A stretch of 64,000 nucleotides of DNA from Thomasclavelia spiroformis DSM 1552 (GCF_025149465.1 NZ_CP102275.1:2305596-2369595); one strand, 5' to 3'; positions 44,887 through 54,570 are shown, counted from the first letter of the stretch. Notes: generated from the letters alone by a model not told the origin. Made by a program: numbers and translations.

Positions 44887-45546
44887 TCATAAGTTTATAG
44901 AGTTGTAATAATCTAGTGCACTTATAAATCCGTATATTTTTAATACTTCATTTGTAAGTGTCCTTTTTAGTATGAAGCTATTGGCGATGTGCCAGTAGCT
45001 TTTTCTTGTGTTTGCCCATTCCCATGCCTTACTTTTATTAATACCTAGTTTTTGTAAATTTCTATACCTTGTTCTTACTAACTTCCATCTTTTCCAATAT
45101 ATCATTCGTATTCTTCTTCTCATCCATGAGTCTATTTCCCTTAGATGTTTACTCATATTCGCTATCCTATAGTAATTCACCCAACCTGTAATGTATTCTT
45201 TTAACTCTTTAGCTAATTCCTTACTTGATATTGGTCGGTTCCTTTTGGTGATTTCCTTTATTCTCTTTTTCATCTTTTCTTTAGATTTCTTGTGAACAGT
45301 GATTCGTACATTACCACTCTTCTCTATATAAAATCCAAAGCCCAAGAATTTTATATCAGTAATATAGGCTACCTTTGTCTTCTCTTGGTTCACTTTTACA
45401 AATAATTTCTCTTCTAAATATCTTGTCACTGTTTCTTTGACTCTCATTGCACTTCTTTTACTTTTGAATAGTATGACACAGTCATCTGCGTACCTTACAA
45501 ATCGATTTCCTCTTCTTTCCATTTCTTTATCAAATTCATTAAGATA
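44887..45546 (-). pseudogene. Group II intron maturase, C-terminal part
   Basis: 219 residues that continue the reverse transcriptase interrupted by the IS. It begins YLNEFDKEMERRGNRF, has the catalytic box FVRYADDCVILFKS and the maturase (domain X) region LAKELKEYITGWVNYYRIANMSKHLREIDSW (longer run not cited in full), and ends without an HNH endonuclease. With the N-terminal part it gives a 472-residue protein in frame. As it stands this half lacks a start. Confidence 0.88.
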
Positions 45547-45644
45547 TATTGATGCTAGAATAAAAACTGTACCAGTTAAATGGAAGAACTAGCTAGTATA
45601 TGATACAATGTCATAAGCTTAAATCAAAAATAGAAAAGGGGTAT

Positions 45645-45941
45645 ATGATGATGACTAAACCAACATTTACAGATGAATTTAAACAGGGAGTTGTTCAATA
45701 TGTTTTAGAACATCCTGATGAATCTAAAGTAGCTATAGCTAAACAGTTTGGTATTGCTGATAGCACTGTTCATAAATGGCTTAAAGATGCCAGTAGTAAT
45801 GACGGCGTAATTAATTCAAGAGGAAGCGGTAATTATTCAAGTGACGAAGCTAAAGAAATTGCCAGATTAAAAAAAGAACTGAAAGATACACAGGATGCTT
45901 TAGAAGTCCTAAAAAAGGCTATTGGCATACTGGGCAATTAA
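45645..45941 (+). CDS. IS3-family transposase OrfA
   Basis: 98 residues from the ATG at 45645 (MMMTKPTFTDEFKQGV), preceded by AAAAGGGG; an earlier in-frame ATG at 45600 has no ribosome site. It has the HTH VAIAKQFGIADSTVHKWLKD and a C-terminal leucine-zipper-like coil EIARLKKELKDTQDALEVLKK, both typical of IS3/IS150 OrfA. It binds the ends and controls transposition. An A6G slippery site near its end should allow OrfAB production. Confidence 0.9.
   Translation: MMMTKPTFTDEFKQGVVQYVLEHPDESKVAIAKQFGIADSTVHKWLKDASSNDGVINSRGSGNYSSDEAKEIARLKKELKDTQDALEVLKKAIGILGN
45911..45917 (+). promoter_or_regulatory. Programmed -1 frameshift site of the IS3 element
   Basis: AAAAAAG, 24 bp before the OrfA stop. 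A -1 slip here enters the OrfB frame without a stop for 90 codons, as in other IS3-family elements. Confidence 0.75.
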
Positions 45942-46826
45942 CTAAGCAGGATCTTTATAAAAGGATAAAAGAAAAATCTAAAAAAGATAAACAGACTTCA
46001 GTTACCGGTATGCTAAAAAAATTACAACTGAGTAAATCAGGATATTATGAATATTTGAAAAGAAAACCATGTAAACAAAAAATCAGAAAAGCTAGAATCA
46101 CAGAAAGAATCAAGAAAATCTATAAGGATTCAAAAGAAATATATGGAGCTCCTAAAATAACTGAAATACTAAAAAAAGAGGGAGAAAAAAATAAGTGAAA
46201 AATATGTAGGAAACATAATGAGGGAAAACAATATTAAAGCTCATTATATCAAACCATATACAATAACAACAAAAGACTGTGATTTTTCAAATAAACTAAA
46301 AAATATTCTAAACCGAGATTTTAATCCAAAAGCACCAAATCAGGCATGGTGTACTGATATAACATATATCTGGACAGCAGATGAAGGATTTGTATATTTA
46401 ACCAGTATAATGGATCTCTATTCAAGAAAAATAATAGCATGGACATTAAGCAAAACATTAGAAGTAGATGAAGTATTAAAATGTCTGGAAACAGCTAAAA
46501 AAAGAAGAAAAAGCGCAAAACCAATAGTAATCCATGCAGATCGCGGAGTGCACTATACATCGAAGAAATACAAAAGATTAACTAAGCAGATGAAAAGAAG
46601 CTATTCACAAAAAGGAACACCGTGGGATAATGCGTGTATAGAATCATATCATGCATTGATAAAAAGGGAATGGCTGAACAGATTTAAGATTATAAATTAT
46701 AATCATGCATATAAGCTGGTATTTGAATACATAGAAGGATTTTATAATACAATAAGAGTACATTCACATTGTGATTATAAATCACCTAATGAATATGAGC
46801 ATGATTATTTAATTAGTATCAATTAA
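45914..46826 (+). pseudogene. IS3-family transposase OrfB, frameshifted
   Basis: Two frames together make a full OrfB. The first (45914-46198) has KKLQLSKSGYYEYLKRKP and KEIYGAPKITEILKKEG and stops at 46198. The second (to 46826) carries the whole DDE core: WCTDITYIW, VIHADRGVHYTS and KGTPWDNACIESYHALIK. The break is a run of seven A at about 46184-46190; with six A the frame reads GEKISEKYVGNIMREN without interruption. So one extra A disables it unless slippage repairs some transcripts. Confidence 0.88.
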
Positions 46827-46872
46827 TTAAATTTCTTACATTTATGTGGTCCGAAATCTTGACATAGTACCA

Positions 46873-47631
46873 TATATTTGATAATAATGGGCTGAGTGGC
46901 CCACCTTGGGGTACTCCTTTTGTAGTTTCTTCAAACTTATGTTTTACTATGACTCCTGCATTGAGATATTTATGTATGAGTGATATAACTCTTCCGTCTT
47001 TAATAGTTTGTGACAATATCTGTATAAGTCTTGAATGGTTGACTGTATCAAAGTACTTCTCTAAATCTAGGTCTACTGTATATCGATATCCTTCATTGGC
47101 GTATTCGACTACTTTTCTTACTGCTTGATGGGCATTTCTTCTTGGTCGGAACCCATAACTATTGTCACTGAATTGGGGTTCAAATATTGGTGTCAGTACC
47201 TGTACTATCGCCTGTTGTATGACCCTATCCGTCACTGTTGGAATTCCTAACTCTCTTTTCTTTCCGTTATCTTTTGGTATTTCTACTCTTTTAACGGCTT
47301 GTGGACTATAATGTCCCTCCATGATAAGTTTCTTTAGATAAGACCAGTGTTGTGCGAAATGCGTACGAACTTCTGCGACTTGCATTTTATCTACACCACC
47401 ACTTCCCTTATTACTCATAACCCTTTGGATTGCCTTTTCTATATTGGCATCCTCCATAATTGTTTCAAGTAACTTCTCATGTACTACAAATCTATTGGTG
47501 TTCTTCGTATGTGATATCTCTTGTTTTGATGTAGGATACACTTCTCCACTATTGTCGTATCCCGTACTATCTTCATAGAGTAAGCCTAATGATAGTTGAC
47601 AGTATCCTATTTTATCTTGAGTATCTTTCAT
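46873..47631 (-). pseudogene. Group II intron maturase, N-terminal part
   Basis: 253 residues of reverse transcriptase up to the IS border. Start ATG at 47631 with AAGGAGGTG 10 bp upstream. It contains RT blocks 0-4: SNKGSGGVDKMQV, RRVEIPKDNGKKRELGIPTV-like run (as KRVEIPKDNGKKRELGIPT), PQFSDNSYGFRPRRNAHQAV, YTVDLDLEKYFDTVNHSRL and KGVPQGGPLSPLLSNI. The frame then runs 17 codons into IS DNA. The first catalytic Asp box is here and YADD is in the other half, so neither half can be active alone. Confidence 0.9.
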
Positions 47632-48034
47632 TTCCAGTTCACCTCCTTATGTTCGGTCCTTCGCTAGATAACCATTACAGTTATCATCATCACTACTATG
47701 ACCTCGGCTGACTTCCTAGGACAAACGTTTCCACCATGATTACATTTTCATCATGTTCCTAGGACCTCCCACGGTAAGACATAACACTTTCATCCTATGT
47801 ACCCACTATCTTTACACTGCTTATTCCGTCGTACTATTGGACTTCGATTTGTTTAGCAATCTCATCCGATAAGCTTCTGCCTAAAATAGTTCGTATTCCT
47901 TGGGTCAGGACTTTGCCTCCAACTTCCTCCCGTTCACACCTTACGATGGATACCTTGTCTTCGGCTAGTGGTTGGTAGTACGAAACCCCCACAGTGGACT
48001 TTCACCACCTAGTCTTATGTCATGCGTGGCACAC
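47632..48034 (-). ncRNA. Group II intron 5' RNA (domains I-IV region)
   Basis: About 400 nt without coding potential, more GC-rich than the flanks. It begins GTGTGCCACGC and includes the maturase ribosome site (AAGGAGGTG) at its 3' end. Several purine-rich motifs (GGTGGTGAAAGTCCACTG, GGGAGGTCCTAGG) look like domain I elements. I did not fold it in full. Confidence 0.75.
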
Positions 48035-48035
48035 T

Positions 48036-48066
48036 AAAATAAAAGAAAGTAGCTATTACTTTCTTT
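48036..48066 (-). terminator. Kinase-gene terminator, target of the intron
   Basis: Minus strand AAAGAAAGTA (48066-48057), loop ATAGC, TACTTTCTTT (48051-48042), then TATTTTA and at once the intron 5' end. Confidence 0.9.
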
Positions 48067-48084
48067 TTCTATTATATTAAATTA

Positions 48085-49395
48085 TTATTCAATGTTTTTT
48101 TCAATAATAAAACTTACACCAACTTCTTGGTTAACTGCTTTTACATTATATCCATACATTGTACATGTTTTATGAACAATTGATAACCCTAATCCAAATT
48201 GCCCTTTAGTACCTTTTTCATATGGTTGGAACAAAGCTTCTATATTATCACTATCAATTGGTTCTCCATCATTGTATATTTCTAAATAATCTTCTTTTAA
48301 AACAATTTTTATTTTTTTATTTACATAACGATATGCATTTTCAATTATATTTTCAACACAAATGCGCCAACATTCTTCATCTCCTTTAAACGAGATGTCT
48401 TTTAAATCTGTTTCTATTTCTATTTCTGGATGCATTCCTCGTAGTTGAATTGTAATGTGTTCAATTAATTCCTCCATGTTTACATTATTATTAGTACTTT
48501 CATTACTTAAAAAGTCCAATCTATTTAAATATAATAAACTTCTAACTTTATTATCCAATCGATCTGCATTTTCAATGATAACATCCATTGAAGAATTTTT
48601 ATCACCATATGGATATATATCATCTTTAACACTTTGCGAATATGATTTTATTAGAGCTATTGGTGTCTTTAAATCATGGGAAATATTATGAATCATTTCT
48701 TCTTTTATTTTACTTTGACGATTTATTTCTTCTTTCATCGCAATAAGTTCATCAGATACTATTCCGATTTCATCTTTACGGTTAATTTTTAGTTCACTTT
48801 CTTCATCATTTCTAATATCTTCAATATATTTTCTAATTTGCTTTAATGGTTTAATCAAACTACTTACCCATAAAAAAATCACTACACCTACTATTACAAA
48901 CGTAATATACAACGTATTTATTATTTGTTGTCTAATTGCTGAAATTAAATTAGCTGAATAGTCACTATAAGCTAACGAAATTACATAAGTATTTGTATCT
49001 TTTTTTGTTATTTGAAAATAAATAGCTGTTTCTGCATACTCTTCCTTTCCTTGAATTTTTTCTTTATTATCTTCAATCATGTCTGTCAAATAACTACTGA
49101 AAACATAACTTAAATTTTTTGCCTCAGTATATGTAATATTACCAGATGGAATTATTAAATTGTTTTTTACATCATATGTAAGATGATATATTTGTTTATC
49201 TGAAGATTTTTCTATGGGATTATAATCATAATCGATATAGCCACGTTGAGCTATTTCTAGTGTTTGAAACATTTGTTTATCAATAACATTTGAAAGATTT
49301 TTATTTATAAGCGGTACAACTATTATAAGAACAGCTAAAGATATAATAGAAAATATTAAAATTAATTGCCGTTGGAGTGAGAATTTTTTTAACAT
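48085..49395 (-). CDS. Sensor histidine kinase
   Basis: 436 residues: TM helices at about 10-30 and 157-178 with an external domain of about 125 residues between, HAMP-like linker, H-box IHNISHDLKTPIALIKSYS, N-box IIENAYRYVNKK, and G-box GQFGLGLSIVHKTC. The F-box region is FQPYEKGTK. It overlaps the regulator stop by 1 bp, so the pair is coupled. The signal is unknown; the next gene downstream, past the intron, is a MATE exporter. Confidence 0.93.
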   Translation of the reverse strand: MLKKFSLQRQLILIFSIISLAVLIIVVPLINKNLSNVIDKQMFQTLEIAQRGYIDYDYNPIEKSSDKQIYHLTYDVKNNLIIPSGNITYTEAKNLSYVFSSYLTDMIEDNKEKIQGKEEYAETAIYFQITKKDTNTYVISLAYSDYSANLISAIRQQIINTLYITFVIVGVVIFLWVSSLIKPLKQIRKYIEDIRNDEESELKINRKDEIGIVSDELIAMKEEINRQSKIKEEMIHNISHDLKTPIALIKSYSQSVKDDIYPYGDKNSSMDVIIENADRLDNKVRSLLYLNRLDFLSNESTNNNVNMEELIEHITIQLRGMHPEIEIETDLKDISFKGDEECWRICVENIIENAYRYVNKKIKIVLKEDYLEIYNDGEPIDSDNIEALFQPYEKGTKGQFGLGLSIVHKTCTMYGYNVKAVNQEVGVSFIIEKNIE

Positions 49396-50048
49396 TAGTC
49401 TAAACGATAGCCAAATCCGTAAATTGTACGAACATTAATTTCTGGCATTTTCTTTCTCAGTCTTCTTAGTGTATCATCAACAACGCGATCACTACCATAA
49501 TAATTTTCATCCCAAACCTTATTAAGTACTTGTTCACGTGATATAGCTAACCCTTTATTAGTAATAAAATAAACTAATAAATCATATTCTTTAGTTGTTA
49601 AAATAATTTCATTTTCATGATTAAATACTCTTCTTTTTTCTAAATCTATATCATATCCATCTAACTTAATTTTTGATGGATCATCATACGATCTTTTTAT
49701 TAAATTATTAATTCTTAAAATTACTTCTTTAATATTAAATGGTTTTGTAATATAGTCATCAGATCCTTTTTCTAAACCAATAATACGGTCAAATTCTTGA
49801 TCACGGGCTGACATAAAAATTATTGGCATTTTAGGTCTAATACTTTTTATCTCATTAAATAATTCAAAACCACTTGAACGATCTAACATAATATCAATTA
49901 ACCATAAATGTACATCATCATTTTTATGCATTAATGCTTCGTCATATGTATAAAAAGAATATACGATATATCCCTCTTTTTCTAAATATGTTCTTACTAA
50001 ATCATTTAAGTTCTTCTCATCATCTATTATATTTATTTTAAACTGCAT
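49395..50048 (-). CDS. OmpR-family response regulator
   Basis: 217 residues. Receiver: KINIIDDEKNLNDLVRTY, Asp in LWLIDIMLDRSSGFEL, Lys in DDYITKPFNIKEVI. DNA-binding winged helix: LTTKEYDLLVYFI ... VDDTLRRLRKKMPEINVRTIYGFGYRLD. It is the first gene of the pair with the kinase at 48085. Confidence 0.94.
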   Translation of the reverse strand: MQFKINIIDDEKNLNDLVRTYLEKEGYIVYSFYTYDEALMHKNDDVHLWLIDIMLDRSSGFELFNEIKSIRPKMPIIFMSARDQEFDRIIGLEKGSDDYITKPFNIKEVILRINNLIKRSYDDPSKIKLDGYDIDLEKRRVFNHENEIILTTKEYDLLVYFITNKGLAISREQVLNKVWDENYYGSDRVVDDTLRRLRKKMPEINVRTIYGFGYRLD

Positions 50049-50094
50049 ACATTTCGCCTCACTTTAAGATATATTTTATACTTTATATCCTTAA

Positions 50095-50130
50095 TATATA
50101 TAAAATATTGCCATATTACATGGCAATATT
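50095..50130 (-). terminator. Terminator of cdaA-cdaR-glmM
   Basis: Minus strand AATATTGCCAT (50130-50120), loop of 5, ATGGCAATATT (50114-50104), then TTATATATATT. Confidence 0.8.
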
Positions 50131-50148
50131 GTGTGATATTATGTTATT

Positions 50149-51498
50149 TTATCTTTTTATAACAAATCCTTTTTCAATCATCTTATCGACAATTTTATTA
50201 ACATATTTCAGACATTTTTCATCTGTATCTGCTTCAACCATAACTCTGACTACTGGTTCTGTTCCACTTTCACGCACTAACACACGACCATTATCTCCTA
50301 AAGATGCTTCTACTTCAGCAATTACCGCTTTTACGTCTGCATCTTGTTGTGCTTCTTTTTTATCTCTTACTGGAACATTTTTCATTAACTGTGGATAAAT
50401 TGTAACTGGTTCAATTAATTGTGCAATTGTTTTTTTGCTCTCAATTACAGCTTCCATAACTTTTAATGAAGTTAAAATTCCATCTCCAGTTGTTGCATGT
50501 TTTGAAAAGATAATATGACCAGATTGTTCACCACCAAGTACATGACCATTTTTTACCATATTTTCATTTACATATTTATCGCCAACAGCAGTTTTTTCAT
50601 ATTTTATACCTTCTTTATCAAATGCTTTATATAATCCTAAATTTGACATAACTGTGGTAACAACAGTATCATTTGCTAATTCACCATGATCTTTTAAATA
50701 TTTACCACAAACATATAAAATTAAATCACCATCAATTACACGACCAAATTCATCGACACAAATACAACGATCAGCATCACCATCATAAGCAAAACCAATA
50801 TCTAATGCATTTTCTTTAACATATTGTTGTAAAACTTCAATATGTGTAGAACCACAATTAGTATTGATGTTTAATCCATTAGGATCACTATTAATTACAA
50901 ATGTTTTAGCACCTAATGCGTCAAAAACACTTTTTGCAATAGCGCTACTTGCTCCGTTTGCACAATCAAGCCCTACTCGATAATTTCTAAATGCTCTTGT
51001 TGGAATTGACATTAAATAACCAATATAACGATTACGTCCAATTGAATAATCTAATACACATCCTATTTCATCTTTTGTTGCATATGGCAATTCATCAATT
51101 AAACCATCAATATATTGTTCAATTAAATTTTCAATACTAGCATCTAACTTATGACCATTACCATCTAGAATTTTTATTCCATTATCATAATATGGATTAT
51201 GTGAAGCTGATATCATGATACCACAATCAAACTCTTCACTAGTAACTACATATGATACTGAAGGAGTAGTAGTTACATGTAATAAATAAACATCTGCGCC
51301 ACTTGCTGTAAGTCCTGATACTAATGCATATTCAAACATATAAGAACTTCTACGTGTATCTTTTCCAATTACCACTTTTGCTTTTCCATTTTGAGAATAA
51401 TACCATCCAAGATATCTTCCAACCTTATATGCGTGTTCAACTGTCAAATCTACATTTGCTTCTCCTCTAAATCCATCTGTTCCAAAATACTTACCCAC
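50149..51498 (-). CDS. glmM: Phosphoglucosamine mutase
   Basis: 449 residues. GlmM converts GlcN-6-P to GlcN-1-P for peptidoglycan precursors. The phosphoserine loop is GIMISASHNPYYDNGIKI (Ser near 100), metal loop DGDADRC, sugar loop GGEQSGHIIF and phosphate-binding RESGTEPVVRVMVEA. It is the last gene of cdaA-cdaR-glmM, an arrangement in which GlmM binds and inhibits CdaA in Firmicutes. Confidence 0.97.
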   Translation of the reverse strand: MGKYFGTDGFRGEANVDLTVEHAYKVGRYLGWYYSQNGKAKVVIGKDTRRSSYMFEYALVSGLTASGADVYLLHVTTTPSVSYVVTSEEFDCGIMISASHNPYYDNGIKILDGNGHKLDASIENLIEQYIDGLIDELPYATKDEIGCVLDYSIGRNRYIGYLMSIPTRAFRNYRVGLDCANGASSAIAKSVFDALGAKTFVINSDPNGLNINTNCGSTHIEVLQQYVKENALDIGFAYDGDADRCICVDEFGRVIDGDLILYVCGKYLKDHGELANDTVVTTVMSNLGLYKAFDKEGIKYEKTAVGDKYVNENMVKNGHVLGGEQSGHIIFSKHATTGDGILTSLKVMEAVIESKKTIAQLIEPVTIYPQLMKNVPVRDKKEAQQDADVKAVIAEVEASLGDNGRVLVRESGTEPVVRVMVEADTDEKCLKYVNKIVDKMIEKGFVIKR

Positions 51499-51510
51499 TA
51501 TTTTATCCTC

Positions 51511-52929
51511 CTATTTTTTTAAAGTTATTCTTATTTTTTCTGGTGAAAGTAATCTATAGTTTAAGTAACTTTTACTTGTACTTAAATCTACTTTAACAGT
51601 ATTAATTCCACTTTTCAAGTTTTCTACGTCAATAGTTGCATTAAAATCATTAGCCAAGACATTATTCAATAATTCTTCTACTCCCTCAACTTCAATAGAA
51701 ACTTTATCAGATTCATTTGCAAAAACAACTTGATAATCATGATTGTTATTAATCACATTTATAGGTATATCAGTAATTGTTTTTTTAATTGCAGGTGAAA
51801 CTTTTAATGAAGCATCAACTGTATCAAAAGATAACTTATTAATTTTTTCTATTCCTGCAATTGGTAATTTTTCATAAGTTTTATCACCACTTAATCCCGA
51901 TATATCAATCATAACATATACGCTATTTATACTATTAAGTAATTCTTCTTTACCATATATTCGAACTTTATCTTTAGACAACGTGATTTCTTTTAAACCA
52001 TACCCATTTTCAAACCGTCCCACATATTCAGGTACAATGGAAACTTCTTTACTGTATGAAGAAACATCACATTGAACGTGCACGGAATCAGGAATAATTT
52101 CTACATCTAATTTTTTACCACTTCGATCATATGCATATATTTTAGCATCTTGTTCAAATGATTTATTGATACCACTTAAATCAATATTAGCTTTAACTGT
52201 GTTTATTTTTCCTATTATATCCTGTGACCCGCGGATTTCTACTTGCTGATGTTCCATTGATTCTACTGATACTGAATATTTACTATCTATTTTATCTTCA
52301 TTAATAAAATCATATCCTAATTCAAATGTTTCAGTATATTTCTGTGTAATTTTAACATTTACGGTTTGTGGCACAATCATTACTTGTAAATTAGTAGGAA
52401 ATCCTTCACTCTTTAATTCAATTGTATGATCACCCTCACCAAGGCTTGAAAAATCAGCAATTATTTTATAATTCTTTGATATCTTTGCTGTATAAATATC
52501 TAATGATGGTCCAACTAATGCCACATTTACTGTTTCCGGTAATCCTACTACATCATAATCATCTTGTAATCCTCTTACACTAATTTTTACATCATATATA
52601 TAATCTCCCCCATTAGGTGTAGAGAAGATATTATTAATATTTCCATTAATAGTGAATAATAGTACTATTGCTATTATAAAAGATAATATCTTCATTGAAA
52701 GATTGGATTGTAACATACGATCTAAAAAAAGATTTAAAGAATTTACTGCTTTATATATAAATTCAAATGACTTATTTTTTACATTTAATAATTCTTCATT
52801 AGGTTTTATTGATGACTGTTTTTCAGATTTTTTATTTTCAGATTTTTGACGATTTATAAAATTTAAAAAGAAATCTGTAGTCGTATCTTTTTTTATTGAT
52901 GGTTTTTGATTATCTTTTTTTGACATCAT
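51511..52929 (-). CDS. cdaR: CdaR, regulator of diadenylate cyclase (YbbR domains)
   Basis: 472 residues. A polar cytoplasmic N-terminus (about 1-75) is followed by one TM helix (MKILSFIIAIVLLFTING, about 79-98) and four YbbR-like beta domains with repeated patterns such as VNVALVGPSLDIY, VEIRGSQDIIGKI and VRIYGKEELLNSI. The start is taken as ATG 52929, with AAGGTGG 6 bp upstream; a GTG at 52938 is possible. The gene overlaps cdaA by 20 bp. Confidence 0.92.
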   Translation of the reverse strand: MMSKKDNQKPSIKKDTTTDFFLNFINRQKSENKKSEKQSSIKPNEELLNVKNKSFEFIYKAVNSLNLFLDRMLQSNLSMKILSFIIAIVLLFTINGNINNIFSTPNGGDYIYDVKISVRGLQDDYDVVGLPETVNVALVGPSLDIYTAKISKNYKIIADFSSLGEGDHTIELKSEGFPTNLQVMIVPQTVNVKITQKYTETFELGYDFINEDKIDSKYSVSVESMEHQQVEIRGSQDIIGKINTVKANIDLSGINKSFEQDAKIYAYDRSGKKLDVEIIPDSVHVQCDVSSYSKEVSIVPEYVGRFENGYGLKEITLSKDKVRIYGKEELLNSINSVYVMIDISGLSGDKTYEKLPIAGIEKINKLSFDTVDASLKVSPAIKKTITDIPINVINNNHDYQVVFANESDKVSIEVEGVEELLNNVLANDFNATIDVENLKSGINTVKVDLSTSKSYLNYRLLSPEKIRITLKK

Positions 52930-53728
52930 TTTCACCACCTTTTTCTTTTGTTTTAAACCAATTTAATTCATTAACTAAAGATGCACGTAATTCTTTTCGG
53001 GGTATTTTACGTAATTTACCATCTTTAGCAAATGATATAGTTCCCGTTTCTTCTGATACTACAACAGTTAAAGAATCAGTTATCTCACTTATTCCAAGGG
53101 CTGCACGATGCCTTGCTCCATATAATGGACTAAGCTCTTGATTAGTAGGTGGATAAAAAGCTGCAGCACAGACTACACGATCATCTTTGATAATTGTTGC
53201 GCCATCATGTAACGGTGTTCCTTCCCAAAATATTGTTGTAAAGAGCTCTGATTTTATATCAGCATTTATTCTAGTTCCAGTATTTATATAATCAATCAAA
53301 GATTGTCCACATTCAAATGTAATTAATGCACCTGTTTGGTCTTCAGATAATTTAGTTATTGCGCTAACTAATTCATCCATTAATCTTTCCTTTTCATCAT
53401 CCGATAAATTTTCATGATTAGGCTCTAATTTAGTTCGTCCCATTTTTTCTAATAACCCTCTAATTTCAGGCTGGAATACAACAATAATAGCAACTACGCC
53501 CCATGTTAATACAATATCTACTAGATAATCCATTACACTTAATCCTAATAGACTAGTAAACATTTTTAAAATCAGTATTAATAGAACCCCTTTAAACAAT
53601 TGCATAGTTCGCATATTTTGCTTCATCATTGAAATTAACACATAGATTACATACCATACTAATATTAAGTCAATAACTGTCCTAAGGACATTAAGTATCG
53701 AACTTAAACTAAATGTAATTGTTGTCAT
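52910..53728 (-). CDS. cdaA: CdaA, membrane diadenylate cyclase
   Basis: 272 residues from the ATG at 53728 (GGTGG 8 bp upstream; starts at 53734 and 53749 are possible). Three TM helices occupy about 11-90, then comes the DisA_N cyclase domain with LHDGATII (DGA at 175-177) and GARHRAALGISE (RHR at 206-208). It makes c-di-AMP, the potassium and cell wall messenger of Firmicutes. First gene of cdaA-cdaR-glmM. Confidence 0.96.
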   Translation of the reverse strand: MTTITFSLSSILNVLRTVIDLILVWYVIYVLISMMKQNMRTMQLFKGVLLILILKMFTSLLGLSVMDYLVDIVLTWGVVAIIVVFQPEIRGLLEKMGRTKLEPNHENLSDDEKERLMDELVSAITKLSEDQTGALITFECGQSLIDYINTGTRINADIKSELFTTIFWEGTPLHDGATIIKDDRVVCAAAFYPPTNQELSPLYGARHRAALGISEITDSLTVVVSEETGTISFAKDGKLRKIPRKELRASLVNELNWFKTKEKGGENDVKKR

Positions 53729-53926
53729 TATCATACCACCCACTTTCACGATTTATTATAACATTATCATATTCAAAATAAAAATCATTTAGTGTATATT
53801 TAATTTTCTTTAATATGATAAATTATTTCTTTTTTGACATTATATAGCTTTTTTTTATTTTTTTTTTAATTTTCTTGAAAATAATGTTAAAAGGAGTAAT
53901 ATATATATAGAAAAAAGGAGAATATT

Positions 53927-54499
53927 ATGGATAAAAAATTTATCGTTGAAACCTCAGCAAGACATATTCACTTATCAAAAGAAGATTTAGAAACATTATT
54001 TGGAGAAGGATATCAATTAACAAACAAAAAAAACTTATCTCAACCAGGGCAATTTGCATGTGAAGAAAAAGTTACAGTTGTTGGTACTAAAGGAGAACAA
54101 AAAATGTCTGTTTTGGGACCCGTTCGTAAAGCTACTCAAGTTGAGTTGTCTTTAACTGATGCTCGTTCATTAGGACTTAAAGCTAGTATTAGAGAATCAG
54201 GTGATATTGAAGGAACTGAAGGATGTAAATTAGTAGGTCCTGCAGGAGAAGTAGAACTTTCTTGTGGTGTAATTGCTGCAAAAAGACATATTCATATGAC
54301 ACCTGCTGATGCTAAAGAATTCGGTGTTGTTGATAAAGAAATTGTTAGTGTTAAAATTGATACTGATAATCGTTCATTAATCTTTGGTGATGTTGTTTGT
54401 CGTGTAAGTGAAAATTATGCTACTGCAATGCATATTGATACAGATGAATCTAATGCTGCTGGGTGTGGTAGAGAAGTATACGGAACTATTGTTAAATAA
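53927..54499 (+). CDS. pduL: PduL-type phosphate acyltransferase
   Basis: 190 residues with the two zinc-binding PduL halves: VETSARHIHLSKEDLETLFG near the start and AAKRHIHMTPADAKEFG near 120. PduL exchanges acetyl- or propanoyl-CoA with phosphate. No microcompartment shell genes are near and there is no encapsulation peptide, so it probably serves as the housekeeping phosphotransacetylase for acetate formation. AAAAAAGGAG precedes the ATG. Confidence 0.93.
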   Translation: MDKKFIVETSARHIHLSKEDLETLFGEGYQLTNKKNLSQPGQFACEEKVTVVGTKGEQKMSVLGPVRKATQVELSLTDARSLGLKASIRESGDIEGTEGCKLVGPAGEVELSCGVIAAKRHIHMTPADAKEFGVVDKEIVSVKIDTDNRSLIFGDVVCRVSENYATAMHIDTDESNAAGCGREVYGTIVK

Positions 54500-54521
54500 A
54501 AAAGCCTTTTGGCTTTTTTAT
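54498..54521 (+). terminator. Terminator of pduL
   Basis: AAAAAAGCC, TTTT, GGCTTTTTT. Confidence 0.9.
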
Positions 54522-54525
54522 TTTA

Positions 54526-54553
54526 TTAACATATTGTCGAATTATGTTATAAT
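54526..54553 (+). promoter_or_regulatory. Promoter of the DUF4230 gene
   Basis: TTAACA (54526-54531), 16-bp spacer, TATAAT (54548-54553). Confidence 0.65.
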
Positions 54554-54570
54554 GTTCTCAGGTGATAGAT

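Larger units (their letters stand above)
45550..46872 (+). mobile_element. IS3-family insertion sequence in the intron maturase gene
   Basis: 1323 bp. The ends are imperfect inverted repeats: left TGATGCTAGAATAAAAACTG and right (inward) TGGTACTATGTCAAGATTTC, with further matches ACCA and TAAATG. They end TG...CA, and TAT is duplicated at 45547-45549 and 46873-46875. Removing the IS and one TAT restores the maturase frame (PLLSNI-YLNEFDKE), which fixes both borders. It encodes OrfA and a broken OrfB on the plus strand, opposite to the intron. Confidence 0.92.
44813..48034 (-). mobile_element. Group II intron, inserted behind a terminator and interrupted by an IS3-family element
   Basis: The intron starts at GTGTGCC (minus strand, 48034), carries about 400 nt of structured RNA, a maturase gene and domains V and VI, and ends near 44813 (CCCCTATTCAAT; exact last base uncertain by a few). 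Without the 1326 bp of IS plus duplication it is about 1.9 kb. The 5' exon is the terminator hairpin of the kinase gene at 48085, the typical target of class C introns. The maturase lacks an HNH domain, which also fits class C. Confidence 0.85.

Noticed and set aside
53750-53926. T-rich tract and TTGACA between cdaA and pduL
   Set aside because: A TTGACA occurs near 53838, but no -10 lies at 16-18 bp, and the T tract has no stem; promoters surely exist here but I cannot fix them.
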